Counted from the first letter of the stretch, positions 52,790-63,522 are shown. The stretch is DNA of 64,000 bases from Curtobacterium salicis (GCF_011759505.1 NZ_JAAOYO010000002.1:372001-436000); one strand, 5' to 3'. A program made the numbers and translations. Notes: generated by a model from the letters alone, not told the origin.

Positions 52790-55162
52790 ATGGACAGGAT
52801 GGACACGGCCGGGGACAACGTGCAGCACCGGGACGTCGGCAGCGACGTCCACCGACGGCGACCCCGACGGGCGACAGCGCACCTGCTCGTCACCGCCCTC
52901 GGGCTGGTGCTCCTGCCCCTCGCGTCCGCCCCCGCCCTCGCGGCGACGTCGACGCTCCCGGGCGCCGGCGTCCCGACACCGCCGTCGCCGACGCAGCCCC
53001 CGACGTACTCGAACCCGGTGCCGGCTCCCGCGCCCGGACCGGGGGACGCGACGAGCCCGTCACCGACACCGACCTCGCCGCCACCCTCGGGTGGGGCGGC
53101 CGTCGCACCGACGATCGTCGACCCCGGTGACATCACGACCCTCCTCGCGCGCTTCTCCGGACGCGCGTCCCCGGGCCACCAGGTCCGGGTGGCCGACCCG
53201 GCGGTCCCCTCGGCGTCGGTGTGCCGAGCCACCACCGACGGCTCCGGCGCGTGGTCCTGCGTCGGCACCGTCCACTCCGGGCCGGCGCAGGTGTTCACCG
53301 TCCTCGACACGACGACCTCCGCGCTGCCGAGTGCGGACGCCGCGCCGACCGACGTCATCGTCCCGCCGACGATCGATGCCCGGCGACCGAGCACCGGCAC
53401 CGTCACCGGGACGGGTCACCCGGGCGCGACCGTGACCGTCAGCCGTTCCGGGTCCGCCGCCGTGGCCACCGCCGTCGTCGGCTCCGGTGGCACCTGGGCC
53501 GCCCGCTGGGGCACCGGGCCCGGCGCACCGGCCGACGGGACGGTCAGCGTCAGCGCCACCCAGACGGCGAGCACCGCGACGGGCTACCGGTCGGACCTCC
53601 GGAGCGCCGCCTCGGCCGCACGGACCCTCGTCGTCGACCGGACGGCGCCGGCAGCACCGCGCATCACCGCTCCGGTCGGATCGACAGCCCTCGGCGCCCA
53701 GCCGGTGCGGATCGCCGGGACCGCCGAGCCGGGCACCCTCGTCACCGCCTACATCGACTCGACCGCCGTCTGCCGCTCGTCCGTCGCCGCGGACGGCTCG
53801 TGGTCCTGCCGGGCCGCCGACGCGCTGCGCCCCGGATCGCACCGGGTCCGTGCGGTCGACCAGGACGAAGCGGGCAACACCTCGTCCCCGGCGGCCGCCG
53901 TCGCGTTCCGCGTGACCGTGAGCGGCACGGCCAGCACCCCTGGCGTCGCCCCCACGGCGGGCGGCGGCACCGGAACCGGGGCCCCGGGCGGCGACCACAC
54001 GGGCACCGGACACGGGTCCGCCGGGTCGGGATCGAACGGCACGAACGGCACCGGGACGGACGGCACCGGACCGGACCGCACCAGCTCCGGCGGCGCGGAC
54101 GGCAGTGGCGCGGGTGGACCCGGCACCGGGACCGCCGGGGGCGCGCTCCCCGGTGGCGGCACCGGCGGACCCGACTGGAGCGGACCGGCCGGCGACTGGA
54201 CCGTCGCGACCGCCTACGACCACGCCGTCCCCACCATCCAGACCACGTTCTCGTGGCGCACCCTCGCGGTCGCCGTGGGTGTCGCGGCCACGTTCCTCCT
54301 GCTCGTCGCCGGTCCGGTGCGGGTCCTCGCCGGTGCCCTCCGTCGCGGCCCGGTGCGTGCCTCCCGGTTCACCGGCCGCAACCGCACCCGGTCCGAACGC
54401 CGTCGTGGCGACGACGCGGTGGCGGGCTGGGTCACCGTCACACTCGGGATCGCCGTCGCCGGTCTGCTCGCGCTGCTCGGCACCGGCATCGCGCTCGAGG
54501 CCCGCTACGTCCGCCTGGCGTTCGGGGTCGTGGCCGGCGTCACGGTGCTCAGCATCGGTGTGGTGCTCGCCACCCGCTGGGCCGCCGGTGACGACCGACA
54601 CACCGTCACGTACCGGCTCTCGCCCGGTCTGCTCCTCGCCGCGGTGCTGGCGAGCGGCCTGACCCGTGCCGCGGACCTCTCCCCCGCCCTCGTCATCGGG
54701 GTCCTGCTCGTACCGGTCGGCCGGACCGACGCCGACACGGCTGCGATGCACCTCGGTCGTGGTGTCGCCGCCTGCGCCCGGAGTGCGACCTGGCGTTCGG
54801 TCACCCTGCTCGTCCTCGCCGCCGCCGGCTGGGTCCTGCACAGCGTCGCCCCCGCCGCCGGGTTCACCGGGTCGCTGGTCTCCGAGTTCGCGAGCACCCT
54901 CTGCGTCGGCGGGCTCGGGTCCCTGGTCGTCACGCTGCTCCCCCTGCGCGGATCGGCGGGCGCCGCACTCGCCGCGGTCTCACGTCCCCGGTACGCGGCC
55001 CTCGCGGCGGTCGGCGTCGGGTTCGCGGCGGCCGTCTACTCCGGGCCGGCCGGGACACACGTGCCGACTGCGGCGATGATCACGGGCGTCGGCGTGCTCC
55101 TCGTGGTGGCCGCGGCCGCCTGGGCGTGGCGTCGCTCGGACGGGGCCGCCCTCCCGTCCTGA
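52790..55162 (+). CDS. Ig-like/polytopic membrane protein, unusual architecture
   Basis: A 790-residue protein not matching a family I know. Residues about 30-53 form a signal/anchor helix. A proline-rich stretch is followed by about three bacterial Ig-like modules (residues ~105-380, with repeated Gly-x-Trp-x-Cys/Ala turns such as DGSWSCRA), a Gly/Thr/Ser-rich linker (~380-475) and eight or nine transmembrane helices (485-790). It could be a surface sensor or channel. The start is uncertain: ATGs at 52790 and 52799. TTGACC and TGGGAT 17 bases apart would place transcription start at the latter, so a leaderless start at 52799 is possible. Confidence 0.8.
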   Translation: MDRMDTAGDNVQHRDVGSDVHRRRPRRATAHLLVTALGLVLLPLASAPALAATSTLPGAGVPTPPSPTQPPTYSNPVPAPAPGPGDATSPSPTPTSPPPSGGAAVAPTIVDPGDITTLLARFSGRASPGHQVRVADPAVPSASVCRATTDGSGAWSCVGTVHSGPAQVFTVLDTTTSALPSADAAPTDVIVPPTIDARRPSTGTVTGTGHPGATVTVSRSGSAAVATAVVGSGGTWAARWGTGPGAPADGTVSVSATQTASTATGYRSDLRSAASAARTLVVDRTAPAAPRITAPVGSTALGAQPVRIAGTAEPGTLVTAYIDSTAVCRSSVAADGSWSCRAADALRPGSHRVRAVDQDEAGNTSSPAAAVAFRVTVSGTASTPGVAPTAGGGTGTGAPGGDHTGTGHGSAGSGSNGTNGTGTDGTGPDRTSSGGADGSGAGGPGTGTAGGALPGGGTGGPDWSGPAGDWTVATAYDHAVPTIQTTFSWRTLAVAVGVAATFLLLVAGPVRVLAGALRRGPVRASRFTGRNRTRSERRRGDDAVAGWVTVTLGIAVAGLLALLGTGIALEARYVRLAFGVVAGVTVLSIGVVLATRWAAGDDRHTVTYRLSPGLLLAAVLASGLTRAADLSPALVIGVLLVPVGRTDADTAAMHLGRGVAACARSATWRSVTLLVLAAAGWVLHSVAPAAGFTGSLVSEFASTLCVGGLGSLVVTLLPLRGSAGAALAAVSRPRYAALAAVGVGFAAAVYSGPAGTHVPTAAMITGVGVLLVVAAAAWAWRRSDGAALPS

Positions 55163-55258
55163 GCCCCGGGACGAAGGGCTGACGGACCGGCCGGACGAAC
55201 GGCCGGCTCCGGACGGAACCGACCGGATGCCCGTCACCAGCCCGACCGTCCCGACGAC

Positions 55259-55294
55259 CGGGAGGCTGCACGCACGCCCGCCACGCGCCTCCCG
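55259..55294. terminator. Degenerate palindrome between convergent genes
   Basis: Arms CGGGAGGC and GCCTCCCG with a weak inner stem, lying between the convergent Ig-like gene and the exporter gene. Same arm family as 2486, 16313, 39706 and 44437. Confidence 0.4.
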
Positions 55295-55322
55295 CCCGTC
55301 GGCGGCGACGGCGAGACCGTGC

Positions 55323-56645
55323 TCAGTGGGTGGGGGCGGAGCGGGCGAAGAGGCCGGGCAGGAGCCCACCGATCTTCGTACCGACGCAGAGGCTGACGAA
55401 CGTCGCCAGCGGCGTCGCCAGCGCTCCCGCATCGAAGGTCGCCACCGCGACCAACCCGACCGTGCCGGGGACGAGCAGCAGGAACGCCGGGCGGAACGAC
55501 ACCGTCGCCGGGATGACCGGCACGATCCGTTCCAGCACACGGGTCGCGACGAAGAGCAGTGCGGCGGCCAGCCCGGTCGCGACGACGCTGCCGCTGAACG
55601 GGGTCAGCCAGGAGACGACCGCGTACGCGGTGACCATGACGACGACCGAGGCCGCGGTGAGCCGCCACCCCGAACCGAAGACCAGGCTGATGCCGGTGGC
55701 CAGGACCACCACGGCGACCCACGATGCCCAGAGGGGTGGCACGGCCTCCCACCCGGCGCGGTCCGTCCCGATGCCGGCGACCTCGCCGACGAGTGCCGCC
55801 GAGGTCGGGTCGACGTGCAGCCCGGTCACGGCACTGCCGGCCGCGATGCCCGCCGCCATGAAGCCGAGCATGATGAGGCCCTGCATGAGCCGGGCCGAAC
55901 CGGTGACGATGTCCGCCGCGGTGAGTTCGAGCAGGGCGTTCGTGATGAGCGCTCCCGGCACGAAGACCGCGACCGGAGCACACACGGCGTAGAGGGGGAC
56001 GTGGTCGAACCCGGTGCTCGCCGCCACCAGCCCGACGACCGCGGTCGCACAGAACGCGGCGAGGAACGGGACGACGGCGATCGCCTCACGGAAGCGACGC
56101 AACAGCAGCCCGATCACACCGACGAGGGCGCCCACCGCGAGCGCGACCAGCACCGCCCACCACGGGCAGCGGAACACCACGGCGAGGCCCGCCGACGTCA
56201 GCGCGTTGCCGAGCACCCACGGCAACGGCGCCGGCGGACGGGTGCCCTGCCGGATGCTGCGGACCCGGGCCGGGATCTCGGCCAGGGCGATCGCACCGCG
56301 TTCGAGGCCGAGCACCAGGCGGTTCGCCCGGGCCGACTGCCGGAACGACAGCTCGATGCCCTCGGCGTTCACGATGGTGGCGGCGCCCGTGGCGGTCTCG
56401 CTGACGATGACCAGTGCCGGCAGCACGCCGATCGCGAGACCGTCGCCGAGCCCGGCGGCGTCGCGGGTCTTCTCGAGCGCGGAACGGACGTCGGTGACGG
56501 AGCTGCCGGCGTCGAGGAGCAGGGTGCCCAGCGTGCCGAGGAGCATGCCGATCGGGACCGTCTCGCCGTCGATGACCTCGACGTGGGCCTCGGGGCGTCG
56601 GAGCGCGTCCCGGAGGTTCGTCAGCGCACTCCCGATCCCGACCAC
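55323..56645 (-). CDS. Threonine/serine exporter family protein (ThrE-type)
   Basis: A 440-residue membrane protein with an N-terminal soluble domain (GTLGTLLLDAGSSVTDVRSALEKT, VIVSETATG) and about ten helices, matching the ThrE/DUF1212-DUF3815 exporter family. Members export threonine and serine. The GTG at 56645 is preceded by TACGCT six bases upstream, so a leaderless start is favoured over any start in the tRNA-repeat region upstream. Ends convergent with the Ig-like gene. Confidence 0.86.
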   Translation of the reverse strand: MVGIGSALTNLRDALRRPEAHVEVIDGETVPIGMLLGTLGTLLLDAGSSVTDVRSALEKTRDAAGLGDGLAIGVLPALVIVSETATGAATIVNAEGIELSFRQSARANRLVLGLERGAIALAEIPARVRSIRQGTRPPAPLPWVLGNALTSAGLAVVFRCPWWAVLVALAVGALVGVIGLLLRRFREAIAVVPFLAAFCATAVVGLVAASTGFDHVPLYAVCAPVAVFVPGALITNALLELTAADIVTGSARLMQGLIMLGFMAAGIAAGSAVTGLHVDPTSAALVGEVAGIGTDRAGWEAVPPLWASWVAVVVLATGISLVFGSGWRLTAASVVVMVTAYAVVSWLTPFSGSVVATGLAAALLFVATRVLERIVPVIPATVSFRPAFLLLVPGTVGLVAVATFDAGALATPLATFVSLCVGTKIGGLLPGLFARSAPTH

Positions 56646-56682
56646 AGGGTCAGCGTAACGAGTCCGGCGCCCCGGCTGGTTC

Positions 56683-56746
56683 GTACCCCCGGTGGGACTC
56701 GAACCCACGACTCAGCGATGTTGAGTCGGGTACCCGTCCGGTTCTC
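56683..56746. repeat. Tandem tRNA 3'-half repeat, copy 1
   Basis: 64-bp unit that repeats the 3' half of the tRNA at 56812-56885, including a perfect copy of the acceptor 3' strand and T-arm. It differs from copy 2 at two positions. The anticodon-loop equivalent reads CTCAACA (CAA) instead of CTTAAAA, and the stem pairing is lost, so it is not a functional tRNA. Possible scar of integration events. Confidence 0.8.
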
Positions 56747-56810
56747 GTACCCCCGGTGGGACTCGAACCCACAACTCAGCGATGTTGAGTCGGGTGCCCG
56801 TCCGGTTCTC
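56747..56810. repeat. Tandem tRNA 3'-half repeat, copy 2
   Basis: Second 64-bp unit, 62 of 64 bases identical to copy 1 and directly adjoining the intact tRNA gene. The 5' part of the unit (18 bases on the minus strand) is unrelated to the tRNA. Confidence 0.8.
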
Positions 56811-56811
56811 G

Positions 56812-56885
56812 TACCCCCGGTGGGACTCGAACCCACAACTCGGCGATTTTAAGTCGCGTGCCTCTACCGATTGGGCCACGGGGGC
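56812..56885 (-). tRNA. tRNA-Leu (anticodon UAA) with short variable arm
   Basis: A 74-base cloverleaf: acceptor GCCCCCG with a G-T pair at the end, D-arm GCC...GGC, anticodon loop CTTAAAA giving UAA, and T-arm GTGGG-TTCGAGT-CCCAC. CCA is not encoded. The anticodon reads UUA (Leu), but the variable region is only about five bases, whereas leucine tRNAs usually have a long arm. Anticodon and body are in mild conflict; other actinobacteria have similar genes as far as I recall. Confidence 0.85.
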
Positions 56886-56930
56886 GCACGACCGCTGCGG
56901 GTCGGGCCCGATCAGCCTACCGACGCGGAA

Positions 56931-56961
56931 GAGGGCGGCCACCCGTCGGGTGACCGCCCTC
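56931..56961. terminator. Hairpin between the tRNA and ndh
   Basis: 14-bp stem with one mismatch and GTC loop (GAGGGCGG-C-CACCC with its partner). It follows the ndh stop on the minus strand and precedes the tRNA. Confidence 0.6.
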
Positions 56962-56995
56962 TCACGGACGTGCTCGAGCTGTTCGCTCGGCCTGC

Positions 56996-58468
56996 TTACT
57001 CGGTCTTCGCCGACTCGCCGGCGCCGACGGGCTCGGCTTCCTTCGAGACGTCCTCGGCGGGCGTCGCGTAGGCGGGACCTGCTGCGCCTGCGGGCTGGCC
57101 GGCGGCCGGGGACTCCGCTTCCGGAGCGGCCTCGACGGCCGGCTTCGGACGGGAGGCCCAGGCCTCGAACGCGGCGCGCGGGGTCTCGCGGTCGTCGAGG
57201 GACGCGATGTCGCGGCCCAGGAAGAAGTTGCCCACCCAGTCACCGACGACGCGGATCTTGCGCTCCCACGACGGCATCGCCAGACCGTGGTAGCCGCGGT
57301 GCGCGCCCCAGGCCAGGAAGCCCTTCATGGCGAACTTGCCGGACTGGAAGACACCGATGCCGAGACCGAGGCCCGCGACGGCGCCGAGGTTCTCGTGCTT
57401 GTAGTCGACCGTTGCTTCGCCGCGGATGGTCGCGACGAGGTTCTTGGCGAGCTGCTTCGCCTGACGGACCGCGTGCTGGGCGTTCGGGACGCACATGCCA
57501 CCGACGCCACCACCGGTGAGGTCCGGGACGGCTGCGACGTCACCGCAGGCCCACGCGTCGGCGATGACGGTGTCCTCGTCGACGATGCGGAGGTCGGGCT
57601 GCACGGTGATGCGGCCGCGGGGCTCGAGCGGGAAGTCGGTGCCCTTGACCATCGGGTTCGCCATGACGCCGGCGGTCCAGATGATCAGGTCGGACTCGAT
57701 GACCTCGATCGACTCGTCCTTCGCCTTGAGCTGGCAGACGCCACCGACGGCGGAGGCGAGCTGCGTCTCGAGGTGCACCGTGGCACCGCGCTCGGCGAGG
57801 TTCTTGAGGACCCAGTGCGAGGTCTCGAGCGAGACCTCGGGCATGATGCGGCCCATCGCCTCGACGAGGTGGAAGTGCGTGTCCTCGAAGGCGATCTGCG
57901 GGTAGCTGCTGAGCAGGTCCGACACGAACGAGCGGAGTTCGGCGAAGACCTCGATGCCGGCGAAGCCACCGCCGACGACGACGACCGTGAGCAGGCGCTG
58001 ACGCTCGGGGCCGGCCGGGAGGTTCGCGGCCTTCGCGAAGTTGGTGAGGATCTTGTCGCGGATCGCGGCGGCCTCTTCGATGGTCTTCAGACCGATGGCC
58101 TCGTCCGCGACGCCCGGGATCGGGAACGTGCGGGACACGGCACCGGCCGTCATGACGATCTGGTCGTACGACTCTTCCCAGGGCTCGCCGAGCTCAGGGG
58201 TGATCGTCGCGCTCTTGTTCGCGTGGTCGACCGCGGTGACCTTCGCGGTGACGACGCGCGTCGACTTGAGGTGGCGGCGGTGCGAGACCACGGCGTGCCG
58301 CGGCTCGATCGAGCCGGCGGCGACCTCGGGCAGGAACGGCTGGTACGTCATGTACGGCAGCGGGTCCACCATGACGACGTCGGCTTCGCCCTTGCGAAGG
58401 TGCTTCTCGAGCTTCCATGCGGTGTAGAAGCCGGCGTAACCGCCGCCGACGACGAGGATCTTGGGCAC
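56996..58468 (-). CDS. ndh: Type II NADH dehydrogenase-like FAD oxidoreductase
   Basis: A 490-residue flavoprotein with two Rossmann motifs: the FAD site VVGGGYAGFYTAWKLEKHL at the N-terminus and the NADH-site VVVVGGGFAGIEVFAEL near residue 165. The FAD-domain ending is in DAWACGDVAAVPDLTG. Membrane-associated Ndh passes electrons from NADH to menaquinone without pumping protons. The C-terminal 50 residues are acidic and Ala/Pro-rich. AAGGAG is 11 bases before the GTG at 58468. Confidence 0.92.
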   Translation of the reverse strand: MPKILVVGGGYAGFYTAWKLEKHLRKGEADVVMVDPLPYMTYQPFLPEVAAGSIEPRHAVVSHRRHLKSTRVVTAKVTAVDHANKSATITPELGEPWEESYDQIVMTAGAVSRTFPIPGVADEAIGLKTIEEAAAIRDKILTNFAKAANLPAGPERQRLLTVVVVGGGFAGIEVFAELRSFVSDLLSSYPQIAFEDTHFHLVEAMGRIMPEVSLETSHWVLKNLAERGATVHLETQLASAVGGVCQLKAKDESIEVIESDLIIWTAGVMANPMVKGTDFPLEPRGRITVQPDLRIVDEDTVIADAWACGDVAAVPDLTGGGVGGMCVPNAQHAVRQAKQLAKNLVATIRGEATVDYKHENLGAVAGLGLGIGVFQSGKFAMKGFLAWGAHRGYHGLAMPSWERKIRVVGDWVGNFFLGRDIASLDDRETPRAAFEAWASRPKPAVEAAPEAESPAAGQPAGAAGPAYATPAEDVSKEAEPVGAGESAKTE

Positions 58469-58512
58469 GGTTCGTGTTCTCCTTGGGGTGGGGTGAGCTG
58501 CTGGGAGGCTGG

Positions 58513-59061
58513 TCAGTTCTCGCCGCCACCCGCCCCGACTCCGGCGTCTGCATCCTCATCATATGCCCGGCATGCACACCGGGAGGGCGACCAGTCCGCG
58601 CGCTCGAGCGCGAGGTCGCCGATGGGGTTGACGCCGGGGCCGGCGGCGAGGGCGTGACCGACGAGTGCGTGCAGGCACTTGACGCGGGTGGGCATGCCGC
58701 CCGCGCTGATGCCCACTATCTCCTCGACGTGCTCGATCGACTCGCGGTCGTCGAGGTACGCCTGGTGCGCTCGGCGGTACTGCTCAGCGGTGTCGGGGTC
58801 CTCGAGGAGTGCGGCCAGTTCGGGCATGACCTGGTTCGCCTCGAGGGTGCTCACGGCCGCGGTGGCGGCGGGGTGGCACAGGTAGTACAACGTCGGGAAC
58901 GGGGTGCCGTTGCCCAGCCGCGGCTTGGTGGACACGACCGTCGGGTTGCCGCAGACGCAGCGTGCCGCGATGCCGATGACGTCGCGAGCGGGACGTCCGA
59001 GCTGGGCGGACACCACCCGGACGTCGTGGGCGGTCGGCGGGTCGAACGGAGGGGTCGTCAC
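58513..59061 (-). CDS. DUF501 family protein
   Basis: A 182-residue protein of the actinobacterial DUF501 family. It has a CVCGNP zinc-like motif near residues 35-40 and the conserved FPTLYYLCHP region with a cysteine and histidine. In Microbacteriaceae and relatives DUF501 genes follow ftsB/divIC and precede ppx or ndh in a conserved division/envelope cluster. No biochemical role is known. It is 35 bases after the ftsB gene. Confidence 0.9.
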   Translation of the reverse strand: MTTPPFDPPTAHDVRVVSAQLGRPARDVIGIAARCVCGNPTVVSTKPRLGNGTPFPTLYYLCHPAATAAVSTLEANQVMPELAALLEDPDTAEQYRRAHQAYLDDRESIEHVEEIVGISAGGMPTRVKCLHALVGHALAAGPGVNPIGDLALERADWSPSRCACRAYDEDADAGVGAGGGEN

Positions 59062-59096
59062 GGGGACGTGAGCCTACCGGAATCCCGGCGACGGCC

Positions 59097-59636
59097 CTAC
59101 TTCGATGACGAGCCGCTGTCCGTGCTGCCGCTGCGCTCGAGTTCGCTGCGGGTCTCGTCCGACAGTCCGGCCTGCAGGACCGACGACAGCATGGACTGCA
59201 CCCAGTCGACCTTCGGGGTCTGCACGGTCGAGCTGACCGGGGTGCCCGACTCGGTGGTCGGCTTCGGCGTCGCCGTGGTGCCCTTCTCCGCGCCCATCAC
59301 GAGGTAGCTCTCCTCGCCCGGGTACACGTAGAGCAGACGGTCGCGAGCCTGCGCCTCGATGTACGCGGGGTCGTCCCAGCGCGCCAGGTCGTGCTTCTTC
59401 TGCGCGACGTCGGCCTTCTGCGCGGCCACCTGACGCTGCATGCTGGTGATCTGCTCCTGCTGCTGCACCAGGGTCCGGAGCGACGGCGCCAGGACCACCA
59501 CGAAGAGCACGATGATCGCGAGCATCAGCAGGCTGAAGCCGGAGAAGTGCAGCGAGCGGTACCAGGGCTGCTCGGAGGCGGCTCCCTCGGGCATCGCCAC
59601 GGGGACGCGGCGGACGCGGGGCTTCTGGCTGGACAC
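59097..59636 (-). CDS. ftsB: FtsB/DivIC septum formation initiator
   Basis: A 179-residue division protein. A short cytoplasmic end precedes the transmembrane helix near 41-62 (SGFSLLMLAIIVLFVVVLA) and a coiled coil (LVQQQEQITSMQRQVAAQKADVAQ). The conserved WDDPAYIEAQARDRLLYVYPGE segment is typical of FtsB/DivIC. It acts with FtsL and FtsQ at the division site. GTG at 59636 is the best start. A Thr/Pro-Ser-rich tail follows. Confidence 0.9.
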   Translation of the reverse strand: MSSQKPRVRRVPVAMPEGAASEQPWYRSLHFSGFSLLMLAIIVLFVVVLAPSLRTLVQQQEQITSMQRQVAAQKADVAQKKHDLARWDDPAYIEAQARDRLLYVYPGEESYLVMGAEKGTTATPKPTTESGTPVSSTVQTPKVDWVQSMLSSVLQAGLSDETRSELERSGSTDSGSSSK

Positions 59637-59762
59637 CCGACGACGATAACGCGGCGGCCGGAGTGCGCCACTCCGGCACGCGCGTGTGGCGCACCCTCTC
59701 AGGGACCGCGGCCGGCCGGGAGGCACGCCCCGCGTCCCCGGGGACGCATCCGCCCGGCATGA

Positions 59763-59800
59763 CGGAACGCCGCCCGCCCCGGAGGGAGGACGGCGTTCCG
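59763..59800. terminator. Enolase terminator hairpin
   Basis: Arms CGGAACGCCG and CGGCGTTCCG form a 10-bp stem with an 18-base loop that can pair further (CCC/GGG). The arms match the hairpin at 6082-6113. Confidence 0.7.
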
Positions 59801-59810
59801 ATGGTGCTGG

Positions 59811-62436
<2,626 letters not shown>

Positions 62437-62467
62437 GCCGACGATTCTCGCAGAGCGTGGGACCCGG

Positions 62468-62497
62468 TTGCGGCGGCCTGGTGTCCGCTGATATGCT
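62468..62497 (+). promoter_or_regulatory. Candidate promoter for a non-coding RNA
   Basis: TTGCGG (62468-62473) and TATGCT (62492-62497) are 18 bases apart, facing away from hisS. Transcription would start near 62504 and no reading frame follows before mazG, which is on the other strand. Confidence 0.4.
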
Positions 62498-62503
62498 TCA
62501 TCC

Positions 62504-62646
62504 AGAACCTCGGCCGATGGGTGCCTGATCCACCCGTCGGTCGTCAGCGGGGGCAAGTGCTGCAAACGCCCACGCGGTTCGAGCGGGATCCCCTGACGAC
62601 GTCGCTCCCTGGTGACGTCTCCTCCCGCTCGCGGGCGTCCTCCTTT
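62504..62646 (+). ncRNA. Candidate structured non-coding RNA
   Basis: The space between hisS and mazG folds strongly: a 10-bp hairpin at 62514-62540 with a seven-base loop; a long pairing of GTCGTCA (62540-62546) with TGACGAC (62594-62600) extended by GGGG/CCCC; and an alternative GACGTC/GACGTC stem at 62598-62619 that competes with it. A T-run (62644-62648) follows. I do not recognise the family; SRP RNA, 6S and T-box signatures were looked for and are absent. On the other strand it could be a leader of hisS. Confidence 0.35.
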
Positions 62647-62652
62647 TTCGGG

Positions 62653-63522
62653 TTAGGAGGACGCCCGCTCTTCGTCTCCCTGCGGCGACCCGGGCGTGGC
62701 CTCTGCCGCTGGCGCCTGCGGCAACTCGGGCGTGGCCTCTGCCGCTGGCGCCTGCGCGCCCGGCACCTGCGTGTCCGGCACCAGCGCGCCCGGCACCTGC
62801 CCGTCCGGCACCTGCTCCGCCTGCCGGGCCGCCGCCTCCAGCAGCGTCACCGCCGCACGCAGGCTCGCGACCGGATCGATCCCCTGTTCGTGCACCACCG
62901 CCACCTCGGCGAGCATCCCGGCACCCCAGGCGACGTCGACCCGGCTGCCGAACGGCTGCTGGACCGCCGCACCCTCGGCAGGCGCAGCGGCCCCGTCGAG
63001 CATGCCGACCTGCTCGACGACGCTGCCGTCCGTGACCGAGGCGACCGCAGCGTGCAGGTCCCCGCGCTCCTCCAGCCGTTCGAACAGCTTCACCGCACGC
63101 TCGAGCGGCGGCATCGCCCGCGGCACCCCGGCGTACACGCTGCTGCGTCCGGCCTTCTCCGCGGCCTTCGCGGCACGCCAGACGCGGACGACGTCCTCGA
63201 CGGTGTGCGCTTCCTGGTCCCCGAAGACGTGCGGGTGGCGGCGCTGCATCTTCTCGCGGACGGCGTCGGCCACGTCGTCCAGGTCGAACCGCCCCTCGTG
63301 CGCAGCGATCCCGGCGTGCAACACCACCTGGTAGAGCACGTCGCCGAGTTCTTCACGCAGCTCGTCGGTGTCGTCGCCGTCGATGGCGTCGACCAGTTCG
63401 TAGGTCTCCTCGACCGCGTACCGGGCCAGGCTCGCATGGGTCTGCTCGCGGTTCCAGACGCAGCCGTGCTCGGCGTCGAGCAGGCGGTCCACGACGGCGA
63501 CGAGTTCGTCAACGGAGGTCAT
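62653..63522 (-). CDS. mazG: MazG nucleotide pyrophosphohydrolase
   Basis: An NTP pyrophosphohydrolase of 289 residues. EETYELVDAI and REELGDVLYQVVLHAG give the EExxE-type metal sites. VFGDQEAHTVEDVVRVWRAAK continues the domain. It removes aberrant or excess NTPs and is tied to stress control in actinobacteria. The C-terminal 60 residues are Ala/Pro-rich repeats (PAAEATP, QVPDGQVPGA), encoded by 30-bp DNA repeats at 62691-62756 and 62755-62814. The gene is divergent from nhaA. Confidence 0.9.
   Translation of the reverse strand: MTSVDELVAVVDRLLDAEHGCVWNREQTHASLARYAVEETYELVDAIDGDDTDELREELGDVLYQVVLHAGIAAHEGRFDLDDVADAVREKMQRRHPHVFGDQEAHTVEDVVRVWRAAKAAEKAGRSSVYAGVPRAMPPLERAVKLFERLEERGDLHAAVASVTDGSVVEQVGMLDGAAAPAEGAAVQQPFGSRVDVAWGAGMLAEVAVVHEQGIDPVASLRAAVTLLEAAARQAEQVPDGQVPGALVPDTQVPGAQAPAAEATPELPQAPAAEATPGSPQGDEERASS
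62691..62756. repeat. 30-bp direct repeat inside mazG (A type)
   Basis: Two identical 30-bp copies, starting at 62691 and 62727. They encode the repeated PAAEATP-type peptides at the C-terminus of MazG. Confidence 0.8.
62755..62814. repeat. 30-bp tandem repeat inside mazG (B type)
   Basis: Two adjacent units (62755 and 62785) differing at a few bases. They encode QVPGA-type peptides. Confidence 0.7.

Noticed and set aside
56646..56942. Several short frames translating as SSPTGG/CGFESHRG peptides
   Set aside because: They come from the tRNA and its tandem partial copies, which are non-coding.
62437..62652. T-box leader for hisS or SRP RNA
   Set aside because: No AGGGTGGNACCGCG-type T-box sequence on the minus strand, and no GGAAGGAAGCAGC-type SRP tip on the plus strand.
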